Assembly (NCBI RefSeq): GCF_004745945.1
Contig: NZ_SRLE01000008.1
Coordinates: forward strand, 62,001 to 126,000
Source: Mangrovimicrobium sediminis
Lineage (GTDB): Bacteria; Pseudomonadota; Gammaproteobacteria; Pseudomonadales; Halieaceae
Direction: 5' to 3'
DNA: 64,000 bases
Shown here: positions 43,076 through 54,169 of the stretch, in pieces
How the letters are laid out: each line of letters starts with the position of its first letter
How positions within the stretch are numbered: position 1 is the first letter of the stretch
Made by a program: the position numbers and the translations under genes
Notes under the pieces: model-generated
Database searches by the model: none
What the model was told of the DNA's origin: nothing
Seen by the model: the letters and a program-made list of their open reading frames with translations, nothing else

Positions 43076-43167
43076 AATTATCCTGGGGCGTTAGCATGCC
43101 GCCGGGATGCAGGCGTTCGCCCTGCTGCAACACTTACGGCCATCGTCGCAGCCATCGCTGTGGGCAG

Positions 43168-43221
43168 GGTCACGGTAAGGGTCACGACAGGGGTTGCGGC
43201 AAAGATCACGGAAAGGCACAG
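43168..43221. repeat. Imperfect 12-bp repeats before the TetR gene
   Basis: GGTCACGGTAAG, GGTCACGACAGG, GGTTGCGGCAAA and GATCACGGAAAG begin at 43168, 43180, 43192 and 43204, an exact 12-base period, with a trace of a fifth. They end 12 bases before the TetR start codon. Confidence 0.6.
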
Positions 43222-43232
43222 CGGCGCAGCGT

Positions 43233-43868
43233 ATGGACAGCAAACACAAGCCAGCGAGACAGGACTCGCGCAGCGAAGCCACGCGGCAGGCGATCGTCGA
43301 GGCCGCGGAGAGCCTGTTTGCGCAGGAGGGGATCGACGCCGTTTCCCTGCGTCGCATCGGCGCCCAGATCGGCGCCGGCAATACCGCGGTGGTGGCCTAT
43401 CACTTCGGCGACAAGGCGTCGCTGATCACCGCCATCCTGCACCACCGGCTGCCGGAGTTCGAGGCGCGCCGCGCGCAGCTGCTGGCCGGTCTGGACGCCG
43501 ACACGGCGGACCTGCTCGCGGTACTGCGCGCCCTGTGGCTGCCCGTGTTCGAGCAGCGCGACGCGCGCGGTAAGCACAGCTACGCGGCCTTCCTCGCCAG
43601 TCTCGGCCGCTCGCAGTGGGGCTGGCTGTGGTCCGGTGCCGAGCCCATCGTGCCGGTGACCCTGCAACTCGGGCGCATGCTCGAAGCGCGGGTGCCGGAG
43701 GCGGCACGGCCACTTTTCAGCGAGCGCACCATGGCCTGCACCGCCCTGATCACCACCATGCTGGATACCCTCGACCGGGACGAGGGTGTCTCCGCGCGGC
43801 GCGAACAGGCCCTGTTCGAGGACGCGCTGCGCATGGCCGCGGCTGCCCTGGCGGCGCCCGGCGAATAA
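43233..43868 (+). CDS. TetR-family transcriptional regulator
   Basis: 211 residues. N-terminal helix-turn-helix TRQAIVEAAESLFAQEGIDAVSLRRIGAQIG (shortened) with YHFGDKASLITAIL, the canonical TetR DNA-binding region. The C-terminal ligand domain (HSYAAFLASLGRSQWGWLWSGAE shortened) is specific and not assignable. ATG at 43233. A perfect palindrome 158 bases upstream is its likely operator. It precedes the dioxygenase gene by 55 bases. Confidence 0.9.
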   Translation: MDSKHKPARQDSRSEATRQAIVEAAESLFAQEGIDAVSLRRIGAQIGAGNTAVVAYHFGDKASLITAILHHRLPEFEARRAQLLAGLDADTADLLAVLRALWLPVFEQRDARGKHSYAAFLASLGRSQWGWLWSGAEPIVPVTLQLGRMLEARVPEAARPLFSERTMACTALITTMLDTLDRDEGVSARREQALFEDALRMAAAALAAPGE

Positions 43869-43923
43869 AAAACCCGGAATAACAATAACCAGGCAAAGGT
43901 CTACAGGACCTGCGGAGGACTCT

Positions 43924-44829
43924 ATGAACAGTGTTGGCAAGCCCGGCACCGGTGCATCTGGCGGAAAACAGGGACTGGAGGTGGCCCGGGTGGCGGGCAG
44001 CATCGGCGCGCAAGTGCGCGGCCTGCGCCTGTCCGGCGAGCTCGATGCGGCGACCGTCGCCGCCCTGCGCGCGAGCCTGCTCGAGCACAAGGTGCTGTTC
44101 TTCCGCGACCAGCAGCACCTCGACGACGCTGCCCAGGAAGCCTTCGCAGCGCATTTCGGCGAGCTGCAGAAGCATCCCATGGTGGCGGCGGCCGGCGGTT
44201 CCGCCGCGCTGCTGGAACTCACCGAAGGCTACTCCGCCTCCGTGTGGCACACCGACCTCACCTTTGTTACCGAGCCCTCGGCTTTTGCCATCCTGCGGCC
44301 AGTGGAGCTGCCGCCCTGCGGCGGCGATACCCTGTGGGCGAACGCCGCCGCGGCCTACCAGCGGCTGCCCGCGCCGCTGCGGGTACTCGCCGACGAACTG
44401 TGGGCCATCCACGCCACGGACTTCGACTTCGACGGCAATTTCAGCGACGCCTACAAGGCGAAGATGAAAAACTACGGGGCGAACACGGCGAAACACGTCG
44501 ACCAGGTCGAGCACCCGGTGGTGCACGTGCATCCGGAGACCGGTGAGCGCTCGCTGATCCTCGGCTCCTGGGTGAAGCGCTTCGTCGGCCTCAACAATGC
44601 CGAGTCGGCGAAGATCTTCGAGATTCTGCAGTCCTACATCACCATGCCGGAGAACACCGTGCGCTGGCACTGGCAGCTGGGCGACGTCGCCATGTGGGAC
44701 AACCGGGCGACGCAGCACCGCGCGGTGCCGGACTACGGCGACGCACCCCGCGTGCTGCGCCGGGCCACGGTGCTCGGTTCGGTGCCGGTGGCGATCGACG
44801 GGCGCGGCAGTCACCGCCGGGTCGCCTGA
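43924..44829 (+). CDS. TauD/TfdA-family 2-oxoglutarate dioxygenase
   Basis: 301 residues. Iron ligands: HTD in SVWHTDLTF and the distal His in MWDNRATQHRAV, followed by the 2OG-binding Arg in VLRRATVLG. KVLFFRDQ near residue 60 and the WANAAAAY block after HTD are TfdA-like. These enzymes hydroxylate sulfonates, aryloxyacids or similar small molecules. GGAGG ribosome site. The MFS transporter starts 38 bases downstream. Substrate unknown. Confidence 0.9.
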   Translation: MNSVGKPGTGASGGKQGLEVARVAGSIGAQVRGLRLSGELDAATVAALRASLLEHKVLFFRDQQHLDDAAQEAFAAHFGELQKHPMVAAAGGSAALLELTEGYSASVWHTDLTFVTEPSAFAILRPVELPPCGGDTLWANAAAAYQRLPAPLRVLADELWAIHATDFDFDGNFSDAYKAKMKNYGANTAKHVDQVEHPVVHVHPETGERSLILGSWVKRFVGLNNAESAKIFEILQSYITMPENTVRWHWQLGDVAMWDNRATQHRAVPDYGDAPRVLRRATVLGSVPVAIDGRGSHRRVA

Positions 44830-44867
44830 GGTGGCTGTCCCCACGGATACCCTGCTCCTGCGCTGAC

Positions 44868-46082
44868 GTGCCCGCCGCCGATTTCCGCGCCGAGCTGCGC
44901 CGCAGCTGGCGAGCGCTGCTGGCCACCTCCCTGGGCCTGGGTTCGGGGATGGCCCTGCATCCCTTTGTTCTCAACGTACTGGCCCCGCACCTGGTGGAGG
45001 GCATGGGCTGGTCGCGGGCGGATTTCGCCCTGGCCGGCATGGCCGCGGGCCTGGCCGTGTTCTCCTACCCGCTGGTGGGGCGGCTGGCCGATCGCTTCGG
45101 CGTGCGGCGCATCGGCAGTATCGGGGTCGCGGCAACGGTGTGCAGTTACCTGGCCATCGCCGCGCTCAACGGCCCGCTCGGCTGGTACGTGGGTATCCTC
45201 GCCCTGCAACTCACCCTGGGGGCGATGACCACCGGTCCGGTGTTCCTGCGCCTGGTGGTGCGCAACTTCGATCGCAGCCGGGGTCTCGCCCTGGCCATCG
45301 CCGTCTCGACCCCGGCGGTGGTCGCGGCGCTGGGCAGTCCGTTGCTGGCGGCGCTGATCGAAGCGGCGGACTGGCGCACTGGCAGTGTCGCAGTCGCCAT
45401 CTACTGTGGTGTCACCGGCTGTGCGGCGCTGCTGCTGGTGCCGGACCCTGCACCGGTCGCGGAAGGCGCGCCGGCGGCGGCCGACGAGGCCGCGGTCGAT
45501 ACCGGTGGTTTTCGCGCACTGCTCGTGGACCCACGTTACCGCAGGCTGTTGCTGGTCACCGTGCTGGTGAGCATGCCGCTGGTGCTGACCAGTTCCCAGC
45601 TGGCACTGGTGCTGGTGGACAACGGCATGGGCATGGCGCTGGCCGGCAGCGTGGCCGGGCTGTTCCCCGCCGGCACCATCGCCGGGCGGCTGCTTGCGGG
45701 GCTGGCCCTGGACCGCTATTCCGCCCGCGTGGTCGGGGCGGTGGGCCTGGCGCTGCCCGCGCTGGGTATGTTGCTGATCGTCTCGCCCCTGGACTCGGTA
45801 GCCGCACTGTCCACGGCGGTGCTGCTGATGGGCCTGGCCTTCGGCGCGGAGGGGGACATCCTCGCCTACATCACCTCGCGCTATTTCGACCTCGACAACT
45901 ACGGCACCGCCCTCGGCACCCTGTTCGCCGCGGTCGGTGCATCGGCCATGCTCAGCGCCCCGCTGCTGAGCCTGAGCCTTGGCCAGGGTGCGGGCTACAC
46001 CGGCTTCCTGCTGGTCGCCTCCTGCAGTGTGCTGGTGGGTAGTGCCGTATTGCTCGGCCTGCGCGGCGAGGTGCGGCGCTGA
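44868..46082 (+). CDS. MFS transporter
   Basis: 404 residues from the GTG at 44868. Twelve predicted helices; the first loop motif is GRLADRFGVRRIG and the second half has AGRLLAGLALDRYSARVVG, both classical MFS signature A sequences. It resembles the monocarboxylate/oxalate-formate antiporter-type branch by overall layout. The reading frame extends upstream but overlaps the dioxygenase gene. It probably imports the dioxygenase substrate. Confidence 0.88.
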   Translation: MPAADFRAELRRSWRALLATSLGLGSGMALHPFVLNVLAPHLVEGMGWSRADFALAGMAAGLAVFSYPLVGRLADRFGVRRIGSIGVAATVCSYLAIAALNGPLGWYVGILALQLTLGAMTTGPVFLRLVVRNFDRSRGLALAIAVSTPAVVAALGSPLLAALIEAADWRTGSVAVAIYCGVTGCAALLLVPDPAPVAEGAPAAADEAAVDTGGFRALLVDPRYRRLLLVTVLVSMPLVLTSSQLALVLVDNGMGMALAGSVAGLFPAGTIAGRLLAGLALDRYSARVVGAVGLALPALGMLLIVSPLDSVAALSTAVLLMGLAFGAEGDILAYITSRYFDLDNYGTALGTLFAAVGASAMLSAPLLSLSLGQGAGYTGFLLVASCSVLVGSAVLLGLRGEVRR

Positions 46083-46088
46083 GGCCGC

Positions 46089-47102
46089 TCAGTTGCCGAT
46101 CGCTTCCGGGGTGGCCATGCCGAGTTCCGCCAGCGCGTCCCACAACTGGGTCGGCACCTGCGCGCGCAGCCCGTCGAGGTTGCGCTGCAGGCTGCTCATG
46201 GTGCCCACCCCGAGCAGCACGCTGGCCACCGCCGGGTGGGACAGCGGAAACTGCAGTGCTGCCGTGGCCAGCTCGACACCGTACTCGCCGCACAGTGCCT
46301 GCATGCGCGCGACCACCTCGCACACCTCGCCGGAGGCCTCGCCGTAGTTGTAGTGCGCGCCGGGCACCGGGCCGGTGGCCAGAATACCCGAGTTGAACAC
46401 GCCGCCGGCGACGATCGACACCTCGCGGTGCAGGCACTTGTCCAGCAGCGGCAGCGCGGCGCGCTGCTCCAGCAAGGTAAAGCGGCCGGCCAGCAGGAAG
46501 GCATCCGGGGCGGCGTAGTCCAGGCACTGCAGGCAGGTCTCCACCTGGTTCACGCCCAGGCCATAGGCGGAGATCACCTGCGCGCCGCGCAGTTCCTCCA
46601 GGGCGCGGATGCCGCCCTCGCGCAGGTCGCGCAGGCGTGCGGCGTGCTCCTCGCCGTGGATCATCTGGTCGATGTCGTGCACGTAGAGAATGTCCACGCG
46701 ATCCAGCCCCAGGCGCTGCAGGCTGTGCTCGTGGGAGCGCATGATGCCGTCGTAGGTATAGTCGTAGACCACGTTGAACGGCGCCGGGTCGAGGAAGATG
46801 CCGTCCTCCTCGACCGCGCCGCGCGCCGGTTCCATGATCCGCCCGACCTTGGTCGACACGATAAACTCGTCGCGCGGCAGCTCGCCGAGGAAGGCGCCGA
46901 GCCGGCGTTCGCTGCGCCCGCGGCCGTACACCGGGGCGGTATCGAAGTAGCGGATGCCCCCCGCCCAGGCTGCCTCGAGAATGGCAGCGGCCTCGGCGTT
47001 GCTCATGCGGCGGAAGAAATTGCCGAGGCTGCCGCCGCCGTAGCTGGCGACGCTTACCTCGAGTCCGCTGGCGCCCAGCGGGCGCCGTGTGGATGGGTCC
47101 AT
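46089..47102 (-). CDS. Aldo/keto reductase, aldose 1-dehydrogenase-like
   Basis: 337 residues. AKR tetrad visible: Asp in RYFDTAPVYGRGRSERRLG (shortened) with the catalytic Tyr in the same block, Lys in VSTKVGR and His in LYVHDID. The NVVYDYTYDGIMRSHEHSLQRLG block (shortened) is typical of D-threo-aldose (L-fucose) 1-dehydrogenases and pyridoxal dehydrogenase. Converges on the MFS gene with a 6-base gap. With the fuculose-aldolase-like gene this hints at sugar or pyridoxal-type substrates; inference only. Confidence 0.87.
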   Translation of the reverse strand: MDPSTRRPLGASGLEVSVASYGGGSLGNFFRRMSNAEAAAILEAAWAGGIRYFDTAPVYGRGRSERRLGAFLGELPRDEFIVSTKVGRIMEPARGAVEEDGIFLDPAPFNVVYDYTYDGIMRSHEHSLQRLGLDRVDILYVHDIDQMIHGEEHAARLRDLREGGIRALEELRGAQVISAYGLGVNQVETCLQCLDYAAPDAFLLAGRFTLLEQRAALPLLDKCLHREVSIVAGGVFNSGILATGPVPGAHYNYGEASGEVCEVVARMQALCGEYGVELATAALQFPLSHPAVASVLLGVGTMSSLQRNLDGLRAQVPTQLWDALAELGMATPEAIGN

Positions 47103-47113
47103 GCAGGGTTTCC

Positions 47114-49372
47114 CTAGAAGTTGAAGCGCACGGTGGCGCCGTAGGTGCGCGGTGCCGCCGGGGTCATGTACACGCCAGTGTTGCCGGTGGAGACCAACTG
47201 GATGTACTCCTCGTCGCCGGCGTTGTCCACGAACAGGCCGAACTCGTAGGCCCCGGAGGGCGAGCGCAGGTTCGCTGTCAGGTTGACCAGGGTGAGGTCG
47301 TCCTGGGCGCTGGCGCGCAGCTCGCCGCCGGCGCCGGCGGTGAAGTCGTAGGAGGACGAGTAGCGCATGGCCGCGGTGGCGTCGCCCTCCCAACCGCCGA
47401 AGCCGTAGAACCAGGTGGCGCTGGCGGTGAAGGTGTCGTCCGGTGCGAAGGGCACCTGGCGATCCTCGAGGTCCTCGGCGGTGGCGGTGAGCGCACCGTC
47501 GATCAGGTTGTACACCGCGGCCTGCGGGAACTCGGTGAAGCGCGCGTGGGAGTAGGCGTAACCGGCGCGCAGCACCAGCGCATCGAGGGGTGCCCAGTCG
47601 ACGTTGAATTCGGCGCCGTAGTTCTCCGCGCCCGCCGCGTTCTGCTGCAGGATGCCGGAGCCGCCGCCAGTGATGAAGGCCACCTGCATATCGGTCCAGT
47701 CGTAGAAGTAGGCGGCGCCGGACAGGCTCAGGCGGCCGTCCTCGGAGCGGTACTTGGCGCCGATTTCATAGGCGTCGATCTCCTCCGGGTCGAGCACCGG
47801 GTCGACGGTGAACGAGGGGCTGTTGAATCCGCCGGACTTGAAGCCCTGGGCGTAGCTGGCGTAGAAGTTGGTCTGCCCCGGGCTCCAGGACAGCACCACG
47901 CGCGGCGAGACGTTGTCGAAGTCGGCGCTGTCGTTGTTGCGGCGCGGGATAGTGCCGCCGAACAGGGCCAGGGCGTCGTCGTCGTTGACCACCGAGTGGT
48001 CCTTGTCCTCGTAGGTATAGCGCAGGCCGCCGGAGAGCTTGAGGTTCTCGGTGATGTCCCAGGACGCGTCGAAGTAGGCCGAGTAGGCGGTGAGGTCGTC
48101 GCGGTTGTCGAAGGTCGGCAGCAGGTCGCCGAAGAAGGCGCCGCCGATGCGGCCGACGAAGCGCGCCTCGTTCTCTTCATAGAACAGGCCGGCGACGATG
48201 TTGAACGGACCGTCGAAGTTGGAGGTCAGGCGCAGTTCGTCGGTGAGCGTGTTGTCCTCCTTGCCGTCGGCGCCGCCCGGGTTGGGGCTCTTGCTGGACA
48301 CGGTGCAGAAGTACAGCAGTTCGTCCACCACGCCGTCGTTATCGGTGCAGCCGTAGGCGCGGGTCTCGCGGTAGGCCAGGGTGTTGGTCAGGGTCCAGTC
48401 GCCGAAGGTCCAGTCCAGGCGTAGCGAGGCCATGCTGGACTCGGTGTCGTCGCCGCCGCCGCCCTCGCGGTTGGGCGACTGCGTGGTCTTGTAAAAGCCC
48501 AGTCCGGTGGGTGAGCCGTCGCCGTTGTAGCGCAGGCTGTGAATGGCGCCGTTGCCGTTGCGCCGGTCGTGGGACAGCTTGCCGACCAGGCGCAGGTCCT
48601 CGTTCGGCTGCCACAGGGCCTTGGCGCGCCAGGCGTAGGTCTCGCCGGCGCCGACGCCGCTGTCTTCGAAGTTGGGCACGGCGATGTTTTCCACGTAGCC
48701 GTCGCGCTCCTCGTAGAAGCCGACCAGGCGCAGGGCGAAGGTGTCGCCCATGGGCACGTTGACCACCGCCTCGCCGCGCATCCAGTCGAGGTTGCCGTAG
48801 CCGCCTTTCACGTAGCCCTCGACTTCCTCGAGCGTGGGGTCGCGGGTCTCGATGAGGATCGCGCCGCCGGTGGCATTCCTGCCCCACAGGGTGCCCTGCG
48901 GGCCCTTCAGTACCTGCACCTGGGCGACATCGAGGGTGGCCTGGTAGGAGGAGGTCTGGGTCTGCAGGTAGACGTCGTCGAGGTACACCGCGACGCTGCC
49001 CTCCAGGCCCGGGCCGGAATAGCCGGTGCCGACGCCGCGGATGTAGATCGCGGAGATGCCGTCGCCGGCGGTCGAAGTGTTGACGATGCCCGGCGTGCCC
49101 ATCTGCAACTGGTCGGTGGACTCGATGCGCAGGTTGTTGAGCGCGGACTGGTCGAAGGCCGAGAGGGAAATCGGCACGTCCTCGATGCGCTCGGCGCGGC
49201 GCTGGGCGGTAACTACCACCTCTTCCAGGGCCGGATTGCCCTGGGCCTGGGCGAGGCCGGGCACGCCGAGGGCGACAGCGCCCAGGGTGGCGGCGTGCAC
49301 GGCGTGGCGCAGCCGGCGCAGGGCGGGTGATTGTCGATGAATTGCGGGTATAGTTAAGGCGTAGGGGTGCAT
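47114..49372 (-). CDS. TonB-dependent outer-membrane receptor
   Basis: 752 residues. Signal peptide to LAQA, TonB-box-like LEEVVVTAQRRAERIEDVPIS, plug domain (AIYIRGVGTGYSGPGLEG, VQVLKGPQGTLWGRNATGGAI shortened) and barrel ending TYGATVRFNF. The plug is of the FecA/CirA-like type common in marine bacteria for xenobiotic, sterol or glycan uptake. It ends 11 bases before the aldo/keto reductase start on the same strand, so the two are probably co-transcribed. The 186 bases between it and ectR hold no clear feature. Confidence 0.92.
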   Translation of the reverse strand: MHPYALTIPAIHRQSPALRRLRHAVHAATLGAVALGVPGLAQAQGNPALEEVVVTAQRRAERIEDVPISLSAFDQSALNNLRIESTDQLQMGTPGIVNTSTAGDGISAIYIRGVGTGYSGPGLEGSVAVYLDDVYLQTQTSSYQATLDVAQVQVLKGPQGTLWGRNATGGAILIETRDPTLEEVEGYVKGGYGNLDWMRGEAVVNVPMGDTFALRLVGFYEERDGYVENIAVPNFEDSGVGAGETYAWRAKALWQPNEDLRLVGKLSHDRRNGNGAIHSLRYNGDGSPTGLGFYKTTQSPNREGGGGDDTESSMASLRLDWTFGDWTLTNTLAYRETRAYGCTDNDGVVDELLYFCTVSSKSPNPGGADGKEDNTLTDELRLTSNFDGPFNIVAGLFYEENEARFVGRIGGAFFGDLLPTFDNRDDLTAYSAYFDASWDITENLKLSGGLRYTYEDKDHSVVNDDDALALFGGTIPRRNNDSADFDNVSPRVVLSWSPGQTNFYASYAQGFKSGGFNSPSFTVDPVLDPEEIDAYEIGAKYRSEDGRLSLSGAAYFYDWTDMQVAFITGGGSGILQQNAAGAENYGAEFNVDWAPLDALVLRAGYAYSHARFTEFPQAAVYNLIDGALTATAEDLEDRQVPFAPDDTFTASATWFYGFGGWEGDATAAMRYSSSYDFTAGAGGELRASAQDDLTLVNLTANLRSPSGAYEFGLFVDNAGDEEYIQLVSTGNTGVYMTPAAPRTYGATVRFNF

Positions 49373-49558
49373 TTTTGCTTATCTCCCGATCGTTGTTGTT
49401 ATGGTCGCGAGGCAGGCGCGCAGGACTGTCTCGCTTGTCGGTGCAAAGCAAAGTTTAGTATTTGTCCGGACGATACGGAAGCGCCGCCGGCGGCGGTGCG
49501 AAATATTGCCAGTGTTCGCTCGCCGGGCCGGTGTCCCGGACCGGGACGCGGCGAGGGG

Positions 49559-50125
49559 TCAGTCGCGGCTGGCGTCGAGCGCGCTGGCGTAGGCGGAGGT
49601 GTCGTCGTCCACCGCCGGGTGGCGGTCGAGGTTGCCGACGTCGAGCACCGGGGAGGCGTCGATGTGCTGGGCGTCCATCATGTGCGCCACGCGCTGCAGC
49701 GCGGCGATGATCATGGTCTGCTCCCACTCGTGGAGGTCGGAAAACTGGCGGGCGAACTGGTCCTGCAGGGGCATCGGCGCTTCCTGTAATACCTGCAGCC
49801 CCTGGTCGGTGAGGCAGGCGTGGACCTTGCGCCGGTCCTGCTGGGAGCGCTCGCGGAAGACATAGCCGCGGCGCTCCAGGCGATCGATGATATTGGTCAC
49901 CGTGGCCTGGCTCAGGCTGACTTCGCCGGCGAGGTCGCCGATCGTGGTATTGCCCTCGCTGTTGCGGATTGCCTGCATCAGGAGGATCTGCGGCGCGGTC
50001 AGGCCCGTGGTCTTGGACAGGTGTTTCGAGTGCAGGTCGGTGGCGCGGATGACGCGCCGCAGCGCAATCAGCACTTCTTCTATTCGATCCAACTCGGCAC
50101 GCTCCTCCTCTCCCGGGTTGCCCAT
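49559..50125 (-). CDS. ectR: MarR-family regulator, EctR-like
   Basis: 188 residues. MarR winged helix: TTGLTAPQILLMQAIRNSEGNTTIGDLAGEV, SLSQATVTNIIDRLERRGYVFR and the wing RSQQDRRKVHACLTDQG (all shortened to key parts). It is divergent from ectABC-ask with a 251-base AT-rich gap, the arrangement of EctR1, which represses ectoine synthesis at low salinity. ATG at 50125 chosen; the upstream extension is Arg/Ala-rich and unlikely. C-terminal tail of about 30 residues is Asp/Ala-rich. Confidence 0.88.
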   Translation of the reverse strand: MGNPGEEERAELDRIEEVLIALRRVIRATDLHSKHLSKTTGLTAPQILLMQAIRNSEGNTTIGDLAGEVSLSQATVTNIIDRLERRGYVFRERSQQDRRKVHACLTDQGLQVLQEAPMPLQDQFARQFSDLHEWEQTMIIAALQRVAHMMDAQHIDASPVLDVGNLDRHPAVDDDTSAYASALDASRD

Positions 50126-50376
50126 TATACGCAGGGCACTCGCCGGATGGGCGGGGCGTTGGCGTTCGCTGGCGGCACGGCGCACGGTGTCAGCGGCCTT
50201 GAAATTTTGAGATCTGATACAAATTCCCTCCGTTGCTTGAGGGGAATAGTAACAAATATTTAGTCATATAATCATAAATATTGTGAATGATGACAATATA
50301 GCATTGATTTATTGAGATAAATAATCTCGTTCTGTATAGTTCGACCTCCTTTTCCATAGAGATCTAAATATTAGAT
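50126..50376. promoter_or_regulatory. ectR/ectA divergent control region
   Basis: From about 50205 the DNA turns strongly AT-rich against a GC-rich background. It contains symmetric elements around 50260-50300 (GTCAT...ATGAC, ATCAT...ATGAT and AAATATT), suitable for a MarR dimer, and a weak purine ribosome site (AGAGATC) before ectA. Exact -10 and -35 boxes could not be fixed. Confidence 0.5.
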
Positions 50377-52244
<1,868 letters not shown>

Positions 52245-52273
52245 GCGCAGAGAACAGACACAGAGGTAGCAAG

Positions 52274-52678
52274 ATGATTGTAAGAACACTGGATGAAGCT
52301 GCGCGCAGCGAGCGCCGCATCGTCAGCCCCGACGGCAATTGGGAGAGCACCCGCATGTTGCTGAAGAACGACAACATGGGCTTTTCCTTCCATATCACCA
52401 CCATCTACAAGGGTGCGGATTTTCGCATGCACTACCAGAACCACCTGGAATCCGTGTACTGCGTGTCCGGTCGCGGCGAGGTCGAGACCCTGGCCGACGG
52501 GCGCAAATACCCGATCGAGCCGGGCACCCTGTACATCCTCGACAAGCACGACGAGCACATGCTGCGCGCCTTCGAGGAAATGCAGATGGCCTGCGTGTTC
52601 AACCCGCCGCTGTCCGGCAAGGAAGTGCACAACGCCGAGGGTGCCTACGAACTCGAGGCGGAGGCGATCGGGGCATGA
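52274..52678 (+). CDS. ectC: L-ectoine synthase
   Basis: 134 residues of the cupin fold with the EctC pattern [26 protein letters not shown] (shortened), [30 protein letters not shown] and [17 protein letters not shown], which carry the metal and substrate residues. It closes the ring of N-acetyl-diaminobutyrate to ectoine. AGAGGTAGC ribosome site. Its stop overlaps the aspartokinase start (ATGA). No ectD hydroxylase gene was found, so only ectoine, not hydroxyectoine, is predicted from this window. Confidence 0.97.
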   Translation: MIVRTLDEAARSERRIVSPDGNWESTRMLLKNDNMGFSFHITTIYKGADFRMHYQNHLESVYCVSGRGEVETLADGRKYPIEPGTLYILDKHDEHMLRAFEEMQMACVFNPPLSGKEVHNAEGAYELEAEAIGA

Positions 52679-54129
52679 ACGGGCAGTGTGAACATACCGT
52701 CGAGAAGATCGGCGGCACCAGCATGCTGGATTACGCCGCGGTGCGCGACAACATCATTTGCCACGCCTCACGGCAGGGCGACTGGTACCGGCGCATCTTC
52801 GTCGTGTCCGCCTACGGGGGTATCACCGACCGCCTGCTCGAGCACAAGAAATCCGGCCGACCCGGGGTCTACGCGCTGTTCGCCTCCAGTGAATCGGAGC
52901 GCACCTGGCGCGAGGAACTCAGTGTCCTGCGCCAGGAGATGCACGATCTCAACCAGCGCCTGTTCGGCGACCCGCTGAGCGTGGAGCGCGCCAACCGTTT
53001 CATCGACGAGCGCATCGAGTCCGCCCGCGAATGCCTGCGCAACCTCGAGCAGCTGTGCCGCCACGGCCACTTCTCCCTGGCCTCGCACCTGGCCACCGTG
53101 CGCGAGATGCTGGCCAGCCTCGGCGAGGCGCAGAGCGCATGGAACATGGTGCAACTGCTGCAGCGCGATGGCGTCAATGCGCGCTTTATCGACCTCACCG
53201 GCTGGCAGGACGAGGAGCATCTCGGCCTCGACGAGCGCATCCAGCGCGCCCTGGGCGGAGTCGACCTCGCCACCGAGCTGCCCATTGTCACTGGTTACGC
53301 ACACACCCGCGACGGCCTGATGGCCAGCTTCGACCGTGGCTACAGCGAGATGACCTTCAGCCGCGCGGCGGTGGTGTCCGGCGCCCGCGAGGCGGTCATC
53401 CACAAGGAGTTCCACCTGTCCAGCGCCGACCCGCGCATCGTCGGCGAGGAGCACGCTGTGCCCATAGGCCGCACCAACTACGATGTCGCCGACCAACTCG
53501 CCAACCTGGGCATGGAGGCTATTCACCCCAAGGCGGCCAAAGGCCTGCGCCAGAGCAACATCGCCCTGCGCGTCAAGAATACCTTCGAGCCCGAGCACGC
53601 CGGCACCCTGATCACGCCGGACTACGTCAGCGAGACGCCGCGGGCTGAGATCATCGCCGGCAGCCGCGGCGTGTATGCGCTCGAGTTGTTCGACCAGGAT
53701 ATGGCCGGCCAGATCGACGTCTACGACCGCGAGATCCTCGGTACCATCCGTCGTTTCCGCGGCCAGATCATCGCCAAGGACATCAACGCCAATACCATCA
53801 CCCACTACCTGGGCGGCAACCTCAAGACCATAAAGCGCATCCGCCAGGCACTGCAGGACACCTTCCCGGACGCGGAGATCGACCAGAAGAAGGTCTCCAT
53901 CGTCTCCGCCATCGGCAGCGACCTGCAGGTCACCGGTATCCTCGCCAAGGCTGTGTCCGGTCTGGCATCCTACGACATCGGTGTGCAGGCCATGCACCAG
54001 TCGATGCGCCAGGTGGACATGCAGTTCGTCATCGAGGACGGCGACTTCGAAGCTGCGGTCAAGGCCCTGCACGAATGCCTGGTCGAGGTACACGACCACG
54101 GCGCGGCGATCTGCCTGGCCCAGGCCTGA
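52675..54129 (+). CDS. ask: Ectoine-operon aspartate kinase
   Basis: 484 residues. Aspartokinase domain ([62 protein letters not shown] shortened) followed by two ACT-type regions near the C-terminus ([36 protein letters not shown] shortened). It is the Ask_Ect isoform type that feeds ectoine synthesis with aspartyl phosphate and is generally less feedback-inhibited. ATG at 52675 overlaps ectC by four bases. Confidence 0.93.
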   Translation: MNGQCEHTVEKIGGTSMLDYAAVRDNIICHASRQGDWYRRIFVVSAYGGITDRLLEHKKSGRPGVYALFASSESERTWREELSVLRQEMHDLNQRLFGDPLSVERANRFIDERIESARECLRNLEQLCRHGHFSLASHLATVREMLASLGEAQSAWNMVQLLQRDGVNARFIDLTGWQDEEHLGLDERIQRALGGVDLATELPIVTGYAHTRDGLMASFDRGYSEMTFSRAAVVSGAREAVIHKEFHLSSADPRIVGEEHAVPIGRTNYDVADQLANLGMEAIHPKAAKGLRQSNIALRVKNTFEPEHAGTLITPDYVSETPRAEIIAGSRGVYALELFDQDMAGQIDVYDREILGTIRRFRGQIIAKDINANTITHYLGGNLKTIKRIRQALQDTFPDAEIDQKKVSIVSAIGSDLQVTGILAKAVSGLASYDIGVQAMHQSMRQVDMQFVIEDGDFEAAVKALHECLVEVHDHGAAICLAQA

Positions 54130-54169
54130 ACCTCGCGATAACTGCTGAACAGGGAGCCGACGCAACCCG

